Shown: one piece after another, positions 8,847 to 17,980 of the stretch
Numbering within the stretch: the first letter of the stretch is position 1
Layout of the letters: the number at the start of each line of letters is the position of its first letter
Source: Kiloniella majae
Lineage (GTDB): Bacteria > Pseudomonadota > Alphaproteobacteria > Kiloniellales > Kiloniellaceae
NCBI RefSeq assembly: GCF_002118315.1
Contig: NZ_MTSZ01000003.1
Span: forward strand, 62,001 to 126,000
DNA length: 64,000 bases
Direction of reading: 5' to 3'
Position numbers and translations under genes: made by a program
The notes under the pieces: model-generated
Told to the model about the DNA's origin: nothing
Databases searched by the model: none
What the model saw: only the letters and a program-made list of their open reading frames with translations

Positions 8847-10262
8847 ATGATCAAAACAGATATCTGCGTTATCGGTGGCGGATCGGCAGGTTTATCTATA
8901 GCCGCTGGCGCTGTTCAAATGGGTGCTGATACGGTTCTTGTTGAAGCGGGCAAAATGGGTGGTGATTGCCTGAATTACGGCTGTGTTCCCTCTAAAGCTT
9001 TGCTCACAGCTGGAAAGGTTGCGCGGAGTTGGAAAAAATCACCTGAATTCGGCGTTAATTACGAAGCTCCAGCGGTGGATTTTCAGAAAGTCCATGATCA
9101 TGTGAAAGCAGTAATTGCAGATATAGAGCCACATGATTCGGTGGAACGTTTTGAATCGCTGGGTGTCAAAGTTATCCAAGCGCCAGGACAGTTTGTCGAT
9201 GCCAAAACTTTAAAGGCTGGCGATGCGACAATTCAAGCACGGCGCTTTGTTATCGCAACGGGCTCTCGTGCAATGGTGCCGCCAATTGAGGGAATTGAGA
9301 ATGTCCCGTTCCTGACCAACGAATCAGTTTTTGATCTAACAGATCTGCCAAAAAAAATCATCGTTGTTGGTGGCGGTCCAATTGGGTGCGAATTGGGGCA
9401 AGCCTTTCGTAATCTGGGAAGCGATGTCTCTATTGTTGAGATGGCAAGCATCATGCCCAAGGATGATCCTGATCTGATCTCTGTTATTCGTGATCGTCTA
9501 GAGGGTGATGGTATCTCTCTCTTGGAGCAAACCAAGGTTCTTTCTGCAAGTAAGACCGTAGAGGGTGTCAGTCTTCGTGTCGAAACCAATGGCGAACAAC
9601 GCGAAATCAACGGAACACATCTTCTGTTGGCTGCAGGGCGCATTCCAAATCTTGAAAAGCTTGGCCTTGAGGCTGCTGGGGTCAACTATGAGCGGCAGGG
9701 TATAACTGTTGATAAAGGCCTTCGAACGTCCAACAGGAAGATCTATGCCGCAGGAGATGTAACAGGTGGATATCAGTTTACGCATATGGCGGCCTATGAT
9801 GCGGGTATTATTATCCGAAGCGCTTTGTTTCGATTGCCAGCAAAGGTTTCATACAACGCGGTACCGTGGGTAACTTATACAGATCCTGAACTGGCCCACG
9901 TTGGACTATCTGAAACGGATGCGAAAAAGCAGGGTGTTCAGTACAAGGTTCTTAACTGGTCTTTTGCGGATAATGACCGCGCCCGGGCAGAACGTCGAAC
10001 TGAGGGCAAGATCAAAGTGATTACAAGTCAGAAAGGTAAAATTCTGGGGGCATCTATTGTAGGGCTTCAGGCTGGCGAATTGATATTGCCTTGGGGGCTT
10101 GCCTTGTCCAAAGGAATGAAAATTGGCGACATGGCAAATGTGATTGCTCCTTATCCAACCCTTTCTGAAGTGAGCAAGCGCGTGGCAGGAAGCTACTATA
10201 CAGAATCGCTCTTTAGTGATCGTGTGAAGAAGGTTGTTCGTTTCCTTGCCAAATTTGGATAA
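8847..10262 (+). CDS. FAD-dependent pyridine nucleotide-disulfide oxidoreductase, MerA-like
   Basis: A 471-residue flavoprotein disulfide reductase. It has an N-terminal FAD-binding VIGGGSAGLS, the redox-active disulfide GGDCLNYGCVPSKAL (C-x4-C), a second Rossmann motif VVGGGPIGCELGQ, the FAD-contact segment IYAAGDVTG, and the C-terminal dimer domain. The C-terminal motif reads PYPTLSE where dihydrolipoamide dehydrogenase has HPTLSE, so the catalytic His is replaced by Tyr, as in mercuric reductase. There is no NmerA domain and no terminal Cys pair, so real mercury reduction is doubtful. The start chosen has GGGGA six bases upstream. It follows the VTT protein and precedes a histidine kinase; the substrate is unknown. 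Confidence 0.9.
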   Translation: MIKTDICVIGGGSAGLSIAAGAVQMGADTVLVEAGKMGGDCLNYGCVPSKALLTAGKVARSWKKSPEFGVNYEAPAVDFQKVHDHVKAVIADIEPHDSVERFESLGVKVIQAPGQFVDAKTLKAGDATIQARRFVIATGSRAMVPPIEGIENVPFLTNESVFDLTDLPKKIIVVGGGPIGCELGQAFRNLGSDVSIVEMASIMPKDDPDLISVIRDRLEGDGISLLEQTKVLSASKTVEGVSLRVETNGEQREINGTHLLLAAGRIPNLEKLGLEAAGVNYERQGITVDKGLRTSNRKIYAAGDVTGGYQFTHMAAYDAGIIIRSALFRLPAKVSYNAVPWVTYTDPELAHVGLSETDAKKQGVQYKVLNWSFADNDRARAERRTEGKIKVITSQKGKILGASIVGLQAGELILPWGLALSKGMKIGDMANVIAPYPTLSEVSKRVAGSYYTESLFSDRVKKVVRFLAKFG

Positions 10263-10296
10263 GCTTCACTTAATCTTTAAATGAGATAGTGATCCC

Positions 10297-11721
10297 ATGG
10301 CCGGAAAAATTCAACTGCCTCCCTTTATTACCAGTTTGTCGGCAAAGCTTCTGGTTTTGACAGCGATCTTTGTTCTATTGGCTGAAATCCTTATTTTTGC
10401 GCCATCCATTGCCCGGTTTCGCCTGGTTTATCTTCAAGAGCATCTGGCGGATGCGCACCTTGCCATTCTTGCATTGGACGCAACCGATGACATGATGGTG
10501 AGCGAAGATCTGGAAAAAGAACTTCTGAGTCACGTGAATGCCTTGGCGGTAGCTTTGCAGAGGCCAGGACAGGGAAAACTCAAACTGATGAGCAGCGCGG
10601 AAGTCGAAATTGATGCAACTTATGATCTAAGGGAAGAGAGTTTCTTTGGTTTGATCAAGGATGCTTTTGTTGCGCTGGGCCAGACGCGCCATAGAGTCTT
10701 GCGAATCGTAGGTCCTTCGCCAAAGAATGGTGATGTCCTTGTCGAAGTGGTGATGAGTGAAACACCCATGCGTTGGGATATGTATGAATATTCCTGGCGT
10801 ATTTTGGCACTTTCTCTCGGCATTGCGTTGATGACTGCAGCGCTTGTTTTTATCAGCCTGCATTGGCTAATGGTGCAGCCTTTACGGCGAATTACCCGTA
10901 GTATGATCCGCTTTCGTGATGCGCCGGAAGATGCAACGCAAATTATCAGGCCTTCGACACGTACAGATGAAGTGGGGGTTGCCGAATCCGAATTGGCATC
11001 CATGCAGGTGTCTTTGCAGTCTTCTTTGGGGCAGAAAACCAGATTGGCGGCGATTGGGACGGCTGCGGCCAAGATAAATCACGATTTGAGAAATGGTTTG
11101 GCAACCGCTCGCCTTATTTCTGATCGCTTGAATAGGAGTGAAGATCCCGAGGTTCGTGAAGTCGCACCGGTTTTACTCGCGGCAATTGATCGGGCCGTGC
11201 ATATTTGTGGGCAGATGCTGAATTTCTCCAAAGAGGGGTCGCCTCAGCTTGATATTGTGAATTTTGATCTTCATGAATTGGCTGGTGAGGTTGCTGATAC
11301 ACTCCAAGTTGCCGAATCCGTTGATATCAAAGTGCAAAATCATATTCCTCCGGGAACAAGTGTTTCCGGTGACTGGGAACAGCTTTATCGAGTTTTCGAG
11401 AATCTTGCCCGGAATGCAGAGCAAGCCGGGGCTAAAACCGCTGAAATTCGATTACAGACTGAGTTGGATTGCTTGATTGTCTCAATTGCGGATGATGGCC
11501 CCGGAATTCCGCCGGAAATTAGATCTAACCTTTTCAAACCTTTCAAAGGTTCTACGCGTAAAAATGGGTCCGGCTTAGGTCTTGCTATTACCCGTGATTT
11601 AATGCGCGCACACGGCGGGGATATCTGGCTCGATGTTTCCGAGTTGGGCGGAGCCTGCTTCTGTTTAGAGCTTCCCATCAAGTCCAGTGTCTCGAGCTCT
11701 AAGTCACAGATGTTCGGCTAA
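10297..11721 (+). CDS. Membrane sensor histidine kinase (HAMP)
   Basis: A 474-residue two-component sensor kinase. An N-terminal membrane segment (about 15-40), a periplasmic domain (about 45-165), a second membrane segment (about 168-192), and a HAMP region starting at QPLRRITRSM lead to the DHp helix with INHDLRN; the phosphorylatable His is residue 262. The ATPase domain shows the N box (ENLARNAEQ), DDGPGIP and GSGLGLAI. No response regulator gene is adjacent, so it is an orphan kinase here. It follows the MerA-like gene by 34 bases and is likely co-transcribed with it. It converges on the acetyltransferase pseudogene. Confidence 0.92.
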   Translation: MAGKIQLPPFITSLSAKLLVLTAIFVLLAEILIFAPSIARFRLVYLQEHLADAHLAILALDATDDMMVSEDLEKELLSHVNALAVALQRPGQGKLKLMSSAEVEIDATYDLREESFFGLIKDAFVALGQTRHRVLRIVGPSPKNGDVLVEVVMSETPMRWDMYEYSWRILALSLGIALMTAALVFISLHWLMVQPLRRITRSMIRFRDAPEDATQIIRPSTRTDEVGVAESELASMQVSLQSSLGQKTRLAAIGTAAAKINHDLRNGLATARLISDRLNRSEDPEVREVAPVLLAAIDRAVHICGQMLNFSKEGSPQLDIVNFDLHELAGEVADTLQVAESVDIKVQNHIPPGTSVSGDWEQLYRVFENLARNAEQAGAKTAEIRLQTELDCLIVSIADDGPGIPPEIRSNLFKPFKGSTRKNGSGLGLAITRDLMRAHGGDIWLDVSELGGACFCLELPIKSSVSSSKSQMFG

Positions 11722-11728
11722 TTTTTAA

Positions 11729-12230
11729 CTATGAGAGTTCGATATTCATAAGAAACTGATTATCACCAAACGTTTCTATAATTTTCCAATTCATTGCTCG
11801 GTATATTTCGGGTGTAAGAGTGTATAGGAATAGTTGCTTCTCGCCTCGATCACGTGCGGTTTTTTCGGCAAATTTTACTAACTGTCGAGCAACGCCTTTG
11901 CGTCGATGGCAAGGATCAACATATACAGCAGCCAACCATGGACGGTGTCGTTTGTAATCTTCGTGATCGTTTTCAATCAAGAGGGCTGTCCCGACAGCCT
12001 TGTTCCCCGATAAAGCGGACAAAAGCTTGTTCAATATTATTGTCCTCGGTCATCGCGTGATAGCTTTTGAGAACGGTTTCCTTCGTCCAGCCGTAACTCT
12101 TTCCCCAGGTTATGTATTCCCAATCAGCACAGATCTCGACGCAATCTGGATGATTGCGAAGGAAATCTATGCTGACTGTCTCGGGGGGTGTCCCTGGAAT
12201 TGTCCCTGGAATTGTCCCTGGAATTGTCAT
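11729..12230 (-). pseudogene. GNAT acetyltransferase split by a one-base frameshift
   Basis: Two reading frames together make one GNAT-type N-acetyltransferase. The first (12230 to about 12010) begins MTIPGTIPG and ends its homologous part at VRFIG. The second continues NKAVGTALLIEN and runs through the acetyl-CoA motif DPCHRRKGVARQLV to the end at 11729. The frame changes at the four-C run at 12005-12008 (GGGG on the coding strand). Removing one G restores a 166-residue protein, and the 502-base span is one over a multiple of three. The N-terminus contains a 12-base tandem repeat. The start lies five bases after the rlmI-like stop. It could be a decayed gene, a phase-variable tract or a sequencing error. 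Confidence 0.8.
12189..12224. repeat. 12-base tandem repeat, three copies
   Basis: The unit TGTCCCTGGAAT occurs three times without change, plus a four-base partial copy. On the minus strand it encodes the repeated tetrapeptide TIPG at the N-terminus of the acetyltransferase pseudogene. The period is a multiple of three, so copy-number change would not shift the frame. Confidence 0.95.
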
Positions 12231-12235
12231 GAGGG

Positions 12236-13441
12236 TTAATCCAGTGTGTAGAGTTGAAGTTTTAGATATTCAGATTCGGGCAAAAAGGGATGCACGGGAT
12301 GATCTGGTCCGGCACCCCTAGTGAAGAGCAGACGAGATTTTCTGTTTGCATCCAGAAGTCCTTTGCGTGTTTGATCCGCAAAGTTGTCGATATCCATGTG
12401 GTGAGAACATGACGCAACAACCAAATATCCACCAGACTTAACAAGCTTTGCAGCCAGTCTGGCAAGCTTTCTATAACCTTTCGACCCCTGCTGGATATCT
12501 TTTTTACTTTTCACAAAAGCCGGGGGATCGACAATAACAAGGTCAAAGCTTTCTCCATCATTTGCCAGTTTGGCAAGATGATTGAAGACTTCGGCTTTTA
12601 CAAAGGTGCACTTATCAGCAACGCCGTTTTCGGCTGCTGCTTTGGCAGCCAAGTCCAGTGCCGTTTGGCTGCGATCGACTGTTGTGACTGATTTTGCGCC
12701 TGCCAATGCGGATTGGACTGTGAAGCCACCAGCAAAGGAATAACAATCGAGGACATCCGCGTCCTTGGCAAAGCGGGCGGCGAGCTTTCTGTTATCACGC
12801 TGATCAAAGAACCATCCGGTTTTCTGACCTTCCTGAAGCTCTGCAAAGAATGTGGCATCGTGCTCAATAACTTTGATCGGACCATTTAATTCGCCTTTGA
12901 CCACTTTGTCATAGCACTCGAGTCCTTCCAGTAAGCGGGAAGGGGTATCGTTGCGAAGAACAACTGTTTTGGGCTCCAGTACACGATCAAGAGCAGTAAG
13001 CAATGCAGTGAGTAAATTTTCTATACCTGCTGTATTTACCTGTAAGACAAGTGTATCCCCATAACGGTCAATAATTGTTCCCGGAATGCCATCCGCTTCG
13101 GCGTGTATCAGGCGATAGTAAGGGACATTAAACAGGGTTTCGCGAAGCGAGAGCGCTTTTTGCAGAATTTCTGTGAAGAAGTCTTCATCGATAATCGTTT
13201 TAGCGCTAGGGCTAAGCAAGCGGGCAGAAATCAGTGGCTGACGATTATAGATTGCTGTGCCCAGTGGTTGCCCGTCATTGGCTTCAATTCTGACGATTGT
13301 GCCGGCCGGGATCTGTTTTGTTTCTGCACTGACCTCAATTTCGTTGGAAAAAACCCAGGGGTAACCATTCAACAGTCGCTTCTGTGCCTTTGGTCTCAGG
13401 CGAATGGTGGGACGTTGTTTGAGATCGAGAGCAGCGCTCAT
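12236..13441 (-). CDS. Class I SAM-dependent rRNA methyltransferase, RlmI-like
   Basis: A 401-residue protein with an N-terminal PUA domain (about 10-85), a middle domain, and a C-terminal Rossmann methyltransferase domain with the SAM motif LDCYSFAGGFTVQSALAGA and the catalytic-type motif VIVDPPAF. This matches the RlmI/RlmK family that makes 5-methylcytidine in 23S rRNA. The exact target base is not certain from sequence. It is divergent from panC and followed after five bases by the acetyltransferase pseudogene. Confidence 0.9.
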   Translation of the reverse strand: MSAALDLKQRPTIRLRPKAQKRLLNGYPWVFSNEIEVSAETKQIPAGTIVRIEANDGQPLGTAIYNRQPLISARLLSPSAKTIIDEDFFTEILQKALSLRETLFNVPYYRLIHAEADGIPGTIIDRYGDTLVLQVNTAGIENLLTALLTALDRVLEPKTVVLRNDTPSRLLEGLECYDKVVKGELNGPIKVIEHDATFFAELQEGQKTGWFFDQRDNRKLAARFAKDADVLDCYSFAGGFTVQSALAGAKSVTTVDRSQTALDLAAKAAAENGVADKCTFVKAEVFNHLAKLANDGESFDLVIVDPPAFVKSKKDIQQGSKGYRKLARLAAKLVKSGGYLVVASCSHHMDIDNFADQTRKGLLDANRKSRLLFTRGAGPDHPVHPFLPESEYLKLQLYTLD

Positions 13442-13686
13442 AATAATACTTTCTTTCGTGTGTGAATTTCACGGCAGTCTAGTCAAATCTGCCGTACCTG
13501 CAAGCTAAGGCTTATAAGTCAGTATAGCGGATGGTGGGGAATAGGTGGAATTGTTGCGGTGCAATAAGTGCTTTGTTAGGATTTACGGCAAAGCTGTTTG
13601 TGTCGCGATTGACGTTTGTTTATAAGGTCGCGCAAGTATTTCGTTTTAAGGTAATGCCCCCTTATCAGGGTTTAATGGGAAGAGTA

Positions 13687-14544
13687 ATGCGTATTGTAAA
13701 GTCCAAACGGGATCTTCGCGCTCTGGTTTCTGGCTGGAAGACTGATAAACAGGAAATTGGCGTGGTGATGACCATGGGGGCACTGCATGAGGGGCACCTC
13801 TCTCTCGTTGATGCTGCAAAAACGGATAATGATCGCGTTATCGCTACGATTTTTATTAATCCAAGACAGTTTGATAATAAGGCGGATCTGGATACCTATC
13901 CTGTGGATACTGATGCTGATCTTAAAAAGCTTGAAGATGCGGGTGTAGACTTGGTCTACTTGCCGCAGGTTGATGAAATTTACCCCAAAGGTTACAGCAC
14001 GACAGTTGCAGTTGGCAGCATGCAGGACTGCCTTTGTGGAGCAACGCGTCCCGGCCATATGGACGGGGTTACAACAGTTGTCTCAAAGCTGCTTATTCAG
14101 ACATCGCCTGATCGGGCCTATTTTGGGCAAAAGGATTTTCAGCAGTATCTATTGATTCAACGTGTCGCCAGTGATCTCGACTTGAACGTTGATGTGATCG
14201 GTGTACCGACAGTGCGTGAAGACGATAATCTGGCCCTGTCTTCCCGGAATCGCAGATTATCAGAAGAACAGCGCATTATTGCACCAACCCTATATAAAGT
14301 AGAGAGCACCATAGCGGATTTGATTCGTCAGGGCGAAGCCGTTGACCATGTCCTGGAGTGGGGGCGAAAGGTTATTCTGGATAGCGGATTTGATCGAATC
14401 GATTATCTCGAGATCAGATCAGAAGAGGATCTTGAGCTTTTGGGTGATGTTACCGATAGGGATAATCTTTTGGGCGGACGTGTTTTTGTCGCTGCCTGGC
14501 TTGGCAATACCCGGCTGATTGATAACTATCCAATCAGCCGGTAG
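13687..14544 (+). CDS. panC: Pantothenate synthetase
   Basis: Joins pantoate and beta-alanine with ATP to make pantothenate, the precursor of coenzyme A. The start chosen (MRIVKSKRDL) has GGGAAG upstream and gives 285 residues, the normal family size; upstream in-frame codons are probably spurious. Motifs are the HIGH-like MTMGALHEGHLSLV near residue 35, GQKDFQQ and the KMSKS-like SSRNRRLSEEQ. No panB is next to it. It is divergent from the RlmI-like gene across about 245 bases. Confidence 0.96.
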   Translation: MRIVKSKRDLRALVSGWKTDKQEIGVVMTMGALHEGHLSLVDAAKTDNDRVIATIFINPRQFDNKADLDTYPVDTDADLKKLEDAGVDLVYLPQVDEIYPKGYSTTVAVGSMQDCLCGATRPGHMDGVTTVVSKLLIQTSPDRAYFGQKDFQQYLLIQRVASDLDLNVDVIGVPTVREDDNLALSSRNRRLSEEQRIIAPTLYKVESTIADLIRQGEAVDHVLEWGRKVILDSGFDRIDYLEIRSEEDLELLGDVTDRDNLLGGRVFVAAWLGNTRLIDNYPISR

Positions 14545-14582
14545 AGCCGAATATTTTACCACCCAGGAATCTACGCTGAAAT

Positions 14583-15062
14583 TTAGTCGTATTTACCCTG
14601 AACCAGTGGTGGAACAGTCTGTAGGGCAAGGTCCCAAGGAAAGTAAATCCAGGTATCTTGGCTGACTTCTGTAATGAAGCTATCAACGATATCACGACCG
14701 GCAGGTTTGGCGTAGAGGGTCGCGAAGTGAGCATCTGGCATCATCTCCCGCACGGCGCGAGCCGTTTTCCCTGTGTCCACCAAGTCATCAACAATCAACC
14801 AGCCTTTGCTTTCTTTTGGCGAGTCTTTCAGAACTTTAAGCTCTCCCTGTTTGTTGTCGCTGGAATAGCTTACGATACAAACGGTGTCGATAAGACGAAT
14901 ATCCAGTTCGCGTGCGATAATAGCCGCAGGAACCAGCCCGCCACGGGTAACAGCAAGAATGCCTTCAAAAGGTCCTTCGTTCATCAGACGCCATGACAAG
15001 GCTTTGGCATCACGGTGTAATTGCTCCCAAGATACGGGAAAAGTTTTTGGTTGTTCGGACAC
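14583..15062 (-). CDS. gpt: Xanthine-guanine phosphoribosyltransferase
   Basis: Salvages xanthine and guanine by transfer of a phosphoribosyl group from PRPP. It closely resembles enterobacterial Gpt along its length: [20 protein letters not shown], the PRPP-binding [13 protein letters not shown] and the tail [14 protein letters not shown] chose the GTG start that has GGAG ten bases upstream, giving 159 residues; an ATG 20 codons further upstream would add a non-homologous stretch. It converges on panC. Confidence 0.94.
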   Translation of the reverse strand: MSEQPKTFPVSWEQLHRDAKALSWRLMNEGPFEGILAVTRGGLVPAAIIARELDIRLIDTVCIVSYSSDNKQGELKVLKDSPKESKGWLIVDDLVDTGKTARAVREMMPDAHFATLYAKPAGRDIVDSFITEVSQDTWIYFPWDLALQTVPPLVQGKYD

Positions 15063-15169
15063 GGTTTTCGACTCCAATTTCAAATGATGCCGGAATAAAG
15101 CAGAACTGGCGAAAAATCTCAACCTTTAGAAGGGCAAACCTCGTCTACCCAGGCTGCAATGCTAGAAAA

Positions 15170-15937
15170 TTAGTGTAACAGAGGTGCTGCAATGGATGAA
15201 AGAGAGCTTATGGCAAGGATTGAAAAGGCAATTGTCCGCAGTTTTTCCGGGGAAAAAGCATGGCCCAGTTTGACGCCTAAATGAGAGCCCAGCGCGATCA
15301 AGGGAGAGAAAGCTAGGCCGTAAAACATAGGGGAAAAGACGCTGTCACCAAGCACGAAGTAGAGTAGGACTGCATTTATTGGGGCGGATGCGAGAAAGCT
15401 GGCAAAAAGAAAGCTTCTTATTTGTCCATTGGTCCATTTATGGGCCATGACCCATAAAACAATTGGAGGACCACCTACAGCAATGAGGCCTGCGGTATAG
15501 CCACTGGCGCCAAACGCAAGAAAGGTCCAAACAGGATGGAGCTTTTCTTTTGGAGTTGGCCTGACGAGGAGCTGAAGGCCTACAATTCCGAGAATCAGAA
15601 TACCGACCAGCTGTTCTATCTGGGCTTTGTCGATAGTCGTCGTGATATAACCAAGAGAGAGAATACCCAATGGAAGGGTGATATACCTGATAATTGACCC
15701 TTTTATGAGAGGTTCGTACTGGATGTGATCATGCAACTTGTATACGCCAACAAGAAGCTGTGCGAGTCCGGCAGTTAAAAGCAGTGGTACAATTATTGTC
15801 AGTTCAATACCGAGCAAGGTCAGGAAAGTTAGGGCAATCAGCCCAAAAGCAAATCCCACAGCCCCTTGTATCAAACTGGATATAAACAGGATAAGGGCGA
15901 CAAAGGGTAATAGATCTGGAGACAAGGTAGAATCCAA
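15170..15937 (-). CDS. TauE/SafE family anion transporter
   Basis: A 255-residue polytopic membrane protein with about eight hydrophobic helices in two related halves. The family motif GAVGFAFGLIAL lies in the first half and its counterpart GYTAGLIAVGGPPIV in the second. Members export or import sulfite, sulfoacetate or other small organosulfur anions; the substrate here is unknown. No sulfur-metabolism gene is adjacent. Confidence 0.9.
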   Translation of the reverse strand: MDSTLSPDLLPFVALILFISSLIQGAVGFAFGLIALTFLTLLGIELTIIVPLLLTAGLAQLLVGVYKLHDHIQYEPLIKGSIIRYITLPLGILSLGYITTTIDKAQIEQLVGILILGIVGLQLLVRPTPKEKLHPVWTFLAFGASGYTAGLIAVGGPPIVLWVMAHKWTNGQIRSFLFASFLASAPINAVLLYFVLGDSVFSPMFYGLAFSPLIALGSHLGVKLGHAFSPEKLRTIAFSILAISSLSSIAAPLLH

Positions 15938-16139
15938 GCTGCTAAATGAATAATTAATCAGGGGTATATCGTGGGCATGCTCTGTCGTATTTTTTCAGGC
16001 TGGTCAATAGTCTTTAGAGGGAAGAGGCATTGCGGAAGTTTGTATCGTTCCGATAGTAGGCAAAAAGGAGGAGGCAGATTTCTCATAAACTTATGTTTTT
16101 TTTGGTGCCAGTAACTTTGGGATGCGAGTATCTAGCCAC

Positions 16140-16176
16140 AAAAAAAAGCGGCATCAAATAATGATACCGCTTTTTT
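16140..16176. terminator. Bidirectional terminator after the lipoprotein gene
   Basis: A-rich and T-rich tracts flank an inverted repeat (GCGGCATCA / TGATACCGC with one mismatch, 5-base loop). On the minus strand it ends in a run of Ts 18 bases after the lipoprotein stop codon. Confidence 0.85.
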
Positions 16177-16193
16177 ATAATTATTAGATTCTG

Positions 16194-17357
16194 TTACCGA
16201 AGGTAAACATGAACCTCTGGAACCTGGGCACCCGGGTTACTGGTTGATGAAAGCGATACGTGAGAAGCAGGCAAGCCAAGCTTCGTCAAAGAGCGCATAA
16301 CATCTTCACCGTATTTGCGAGATTTGCTTGTTGCCAATGCAACTTGAGCTGAGTTCCCACGAGCCGGTGCAACCGTTACCAAGTCAAAAGCTGAACTTGG
16401 GCGACGGTCCAGTGCGCGGCTTACGGCAGTGAAAAGTGCCTGTTCATAATTTACATTTGGTTGATCAAAACGAATGATCGCCAAAGGTGGTTGGCGACCA
16501 ACAAGGCCAGCTGATCCACCTGGTGGAGGAGGAACAGGAAGGCCAAATGTTCTGCTGCCAAGATTACCACCGATGAATTCACCGTTATCAACTGCGACTT
16601 GAAGAGCAGTCAGATTTGTACGTTCAGCAGAGAAGTAGTTCTGCGTACGTGCAATATCTTCGGTTAGCTCGTTCATAAGGCGATCGAGAATAACAACGGT
16701 TTGATTGGCTTCATCTTCCAGAACAGCAAGCTGTCTGTGATCTTCGTCCAAAGCGCCACGCAGTTCGTAGGTAGATTTCGCTGAATCCAGAACAAACGCT
16801 GCAAGCGCGGAAGTCGATCCGGCCTCGTTTGAAAGGCTGTTCAAGTTGGTGATACTTGCACCAACGGCTTCGAGTTCTTGCTGGGCTTTATTCCAGCCGT
16901 TCACCATCTGCGGGTTACCCGGCGTGGTGCCAACCTGAAGACGTGTATTCATTGCGGCAATAATGGAATGATAAGTTCCGGCACTGCTGCGCGCGTTGTT
17001 ACGCTGTGTCTGCAAGTTATTATTATGATGTATCAAGCGAGCCTGAAGTCTCGAAAGATCACCGCGCAGCTCTTCAACCTTTTTACCAACATGCGTTCCT
17101 GTTGGTTGACCTGGAGTAACACCAGGAGATTCAAAAATGGTTGAGCCTAATAAGGGCAAGCCAGAGATGTTATCGGTTACAACTGTATCAGGAACGACAG
17201 GTGCCTCTGCAGCATTCGTCGTTGCTTCTTCCGCAGTTTCTTCCCCGACAATAGAAGGCCACAAGGCTTCTTCGGTGAAAGAACAACCATTTAATAACAT
17301 CACCGCAGCCAAGGCTGTAACGGTATTACGCAAAACAGAGGATTTAATGGATCCCAT
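16194..17357 (-). CDS. Coiled-coil outer-membrane-type lipoprotein of unknown function
   Basis: A 387-residue predicted lipoprotein. The signal peptide ends in the lipobox MLLNGC with the lipidated Cys at residue 25; the Ser at +2 suggests outer-membrane sorting. After a variable Ala/Thr-rich stretch comes a long helical region (about 90-270) rich in Gln, Asn and Leu that looks like coiled coil. The C-terminal 90 residues form a separate domain (VSRALDRRPSSAFDLVTVAP onward, ending EVHVYLR) that I have seen as a conserved hypothetical in Rhodospirillales; it has a loosely OmpA-like layout. The start is the ATG that gives a proper signal peptide. Confidence 0.75.
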   Translation of the reverse strand: MGSIKSSVLRNTVTALAAVMLLNGCSFTEEALWPSIVGEETAEEATTNAAEAPVVPDTVVTDNISGLPLLGSTIFESPGVTPGQPTGTHVGKKVEELRGDLSRLQARLIHHNNNLQTQRNNARSSAGTYHSIIAAMNTRLQVGTTPGNPQMVNGWNKAQQELEAVGASITNLNSLSNEAGSTSALAAFVLDSAKSTYELRGALDEDHRQLAVLEDEANQTVVILDRLMNELTEDIARTQNYFSAERTNLTALQVAVDNGEFIGGNLGSRTFGLPVPPPPGGSAGLVGRQPPLAIIRFDQPNVNYEQALFTAVSRALDRRPSSAFDLVTVAPARGNSAQVALATSKSRKYGEDVMRSLTKLGLPASHVSLSSTSNPGAQVPEVHVYLR

Positions 17358-17662
17358 TGACAAGTCCGCACTGTTGATTGTGATCAGCCAAATATATCTT
17401 CTCTCAAATCTAGTATTATTACTATAATTGATACGGGAAAAACGCCCGAAAAGATACACGAGTTGACCAACCCCCCAAAATACTTAGGCCAGATACTACT
17501 TGAAGGGAGTCTCAGGGACAAGAGTTTTCCCACCAAGTAATTGATAGTTAGGCATGAGATTAAAAAAAAATACGAATCTGCGATTTAGGGCTTGCGTCCT
17601 CACAGAAGCAGGAGTAAGTTCCGCCTCGTTTTCAGGGATCTACTCTGGAAACGCTTTGAAAC

Positions 17663-17739
17663 GCACCCGTAGCTCAATTGGATAGAGCACTTGACTACGA
17701 ATCAAGAGGTTTCAGGTTCGAGTCCTGACGGGTGCGCCA
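17663..17739 (+). tRNA. tRNA-Arg (anticodon ACG)
   Basis: Full cloverleaf. Acceptor strands GCACCCG (17663-17669) and CGGGTGC (17729-17735) pair perfectly, followed by discriminator G and an encoded CCA. The anticodon loop CTACGAA reads ACG, the inosine-modified arginine tRNA. The T arm carries GGTTCGAGTCC. A terminator hairpin follows nine bases downstream. Confidence 0.97.
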
Positions 17740-17747
17740 TTCTGATG

Positions 17748-17774
17748 AAGCTCGGCCTAAAGCCGGGCTTTTTT
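17748..17774 (+). terminator. Terminator after tRNA-Arg
   Basis: Stem AAGCTCGGC / GCCGGGCTT with one G-T pair and a five-base loop, followed by a run of six Ts counting the last stem bases. Confidence 0.85.
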
Positions 17775-17980
17775 CGTATCTGCTACTTGTGCTTTTTTCT
17801 CCTCGCTCATTGTAAATTGACTGTTGTATCTGATCAAAACGAAAATTTTTGTTTGCGATTCATATCGCGGCTTTTTTTTATGCCCAGCTTCGGGCTATAA
17901 GTCTTGCATCACACTATAAGGCAGATATTTCTGCTATAGTTTCGTAATAAGACAGTTTTGAAGAAGCTTGCGAGGTTAAT

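Noticed and set aside
17663-17739. tRNA-Arg as an integration site for a mobile element
   Set aside because: No integrase and no repeat of the tRNA 3' end anywhere I could see in the window.
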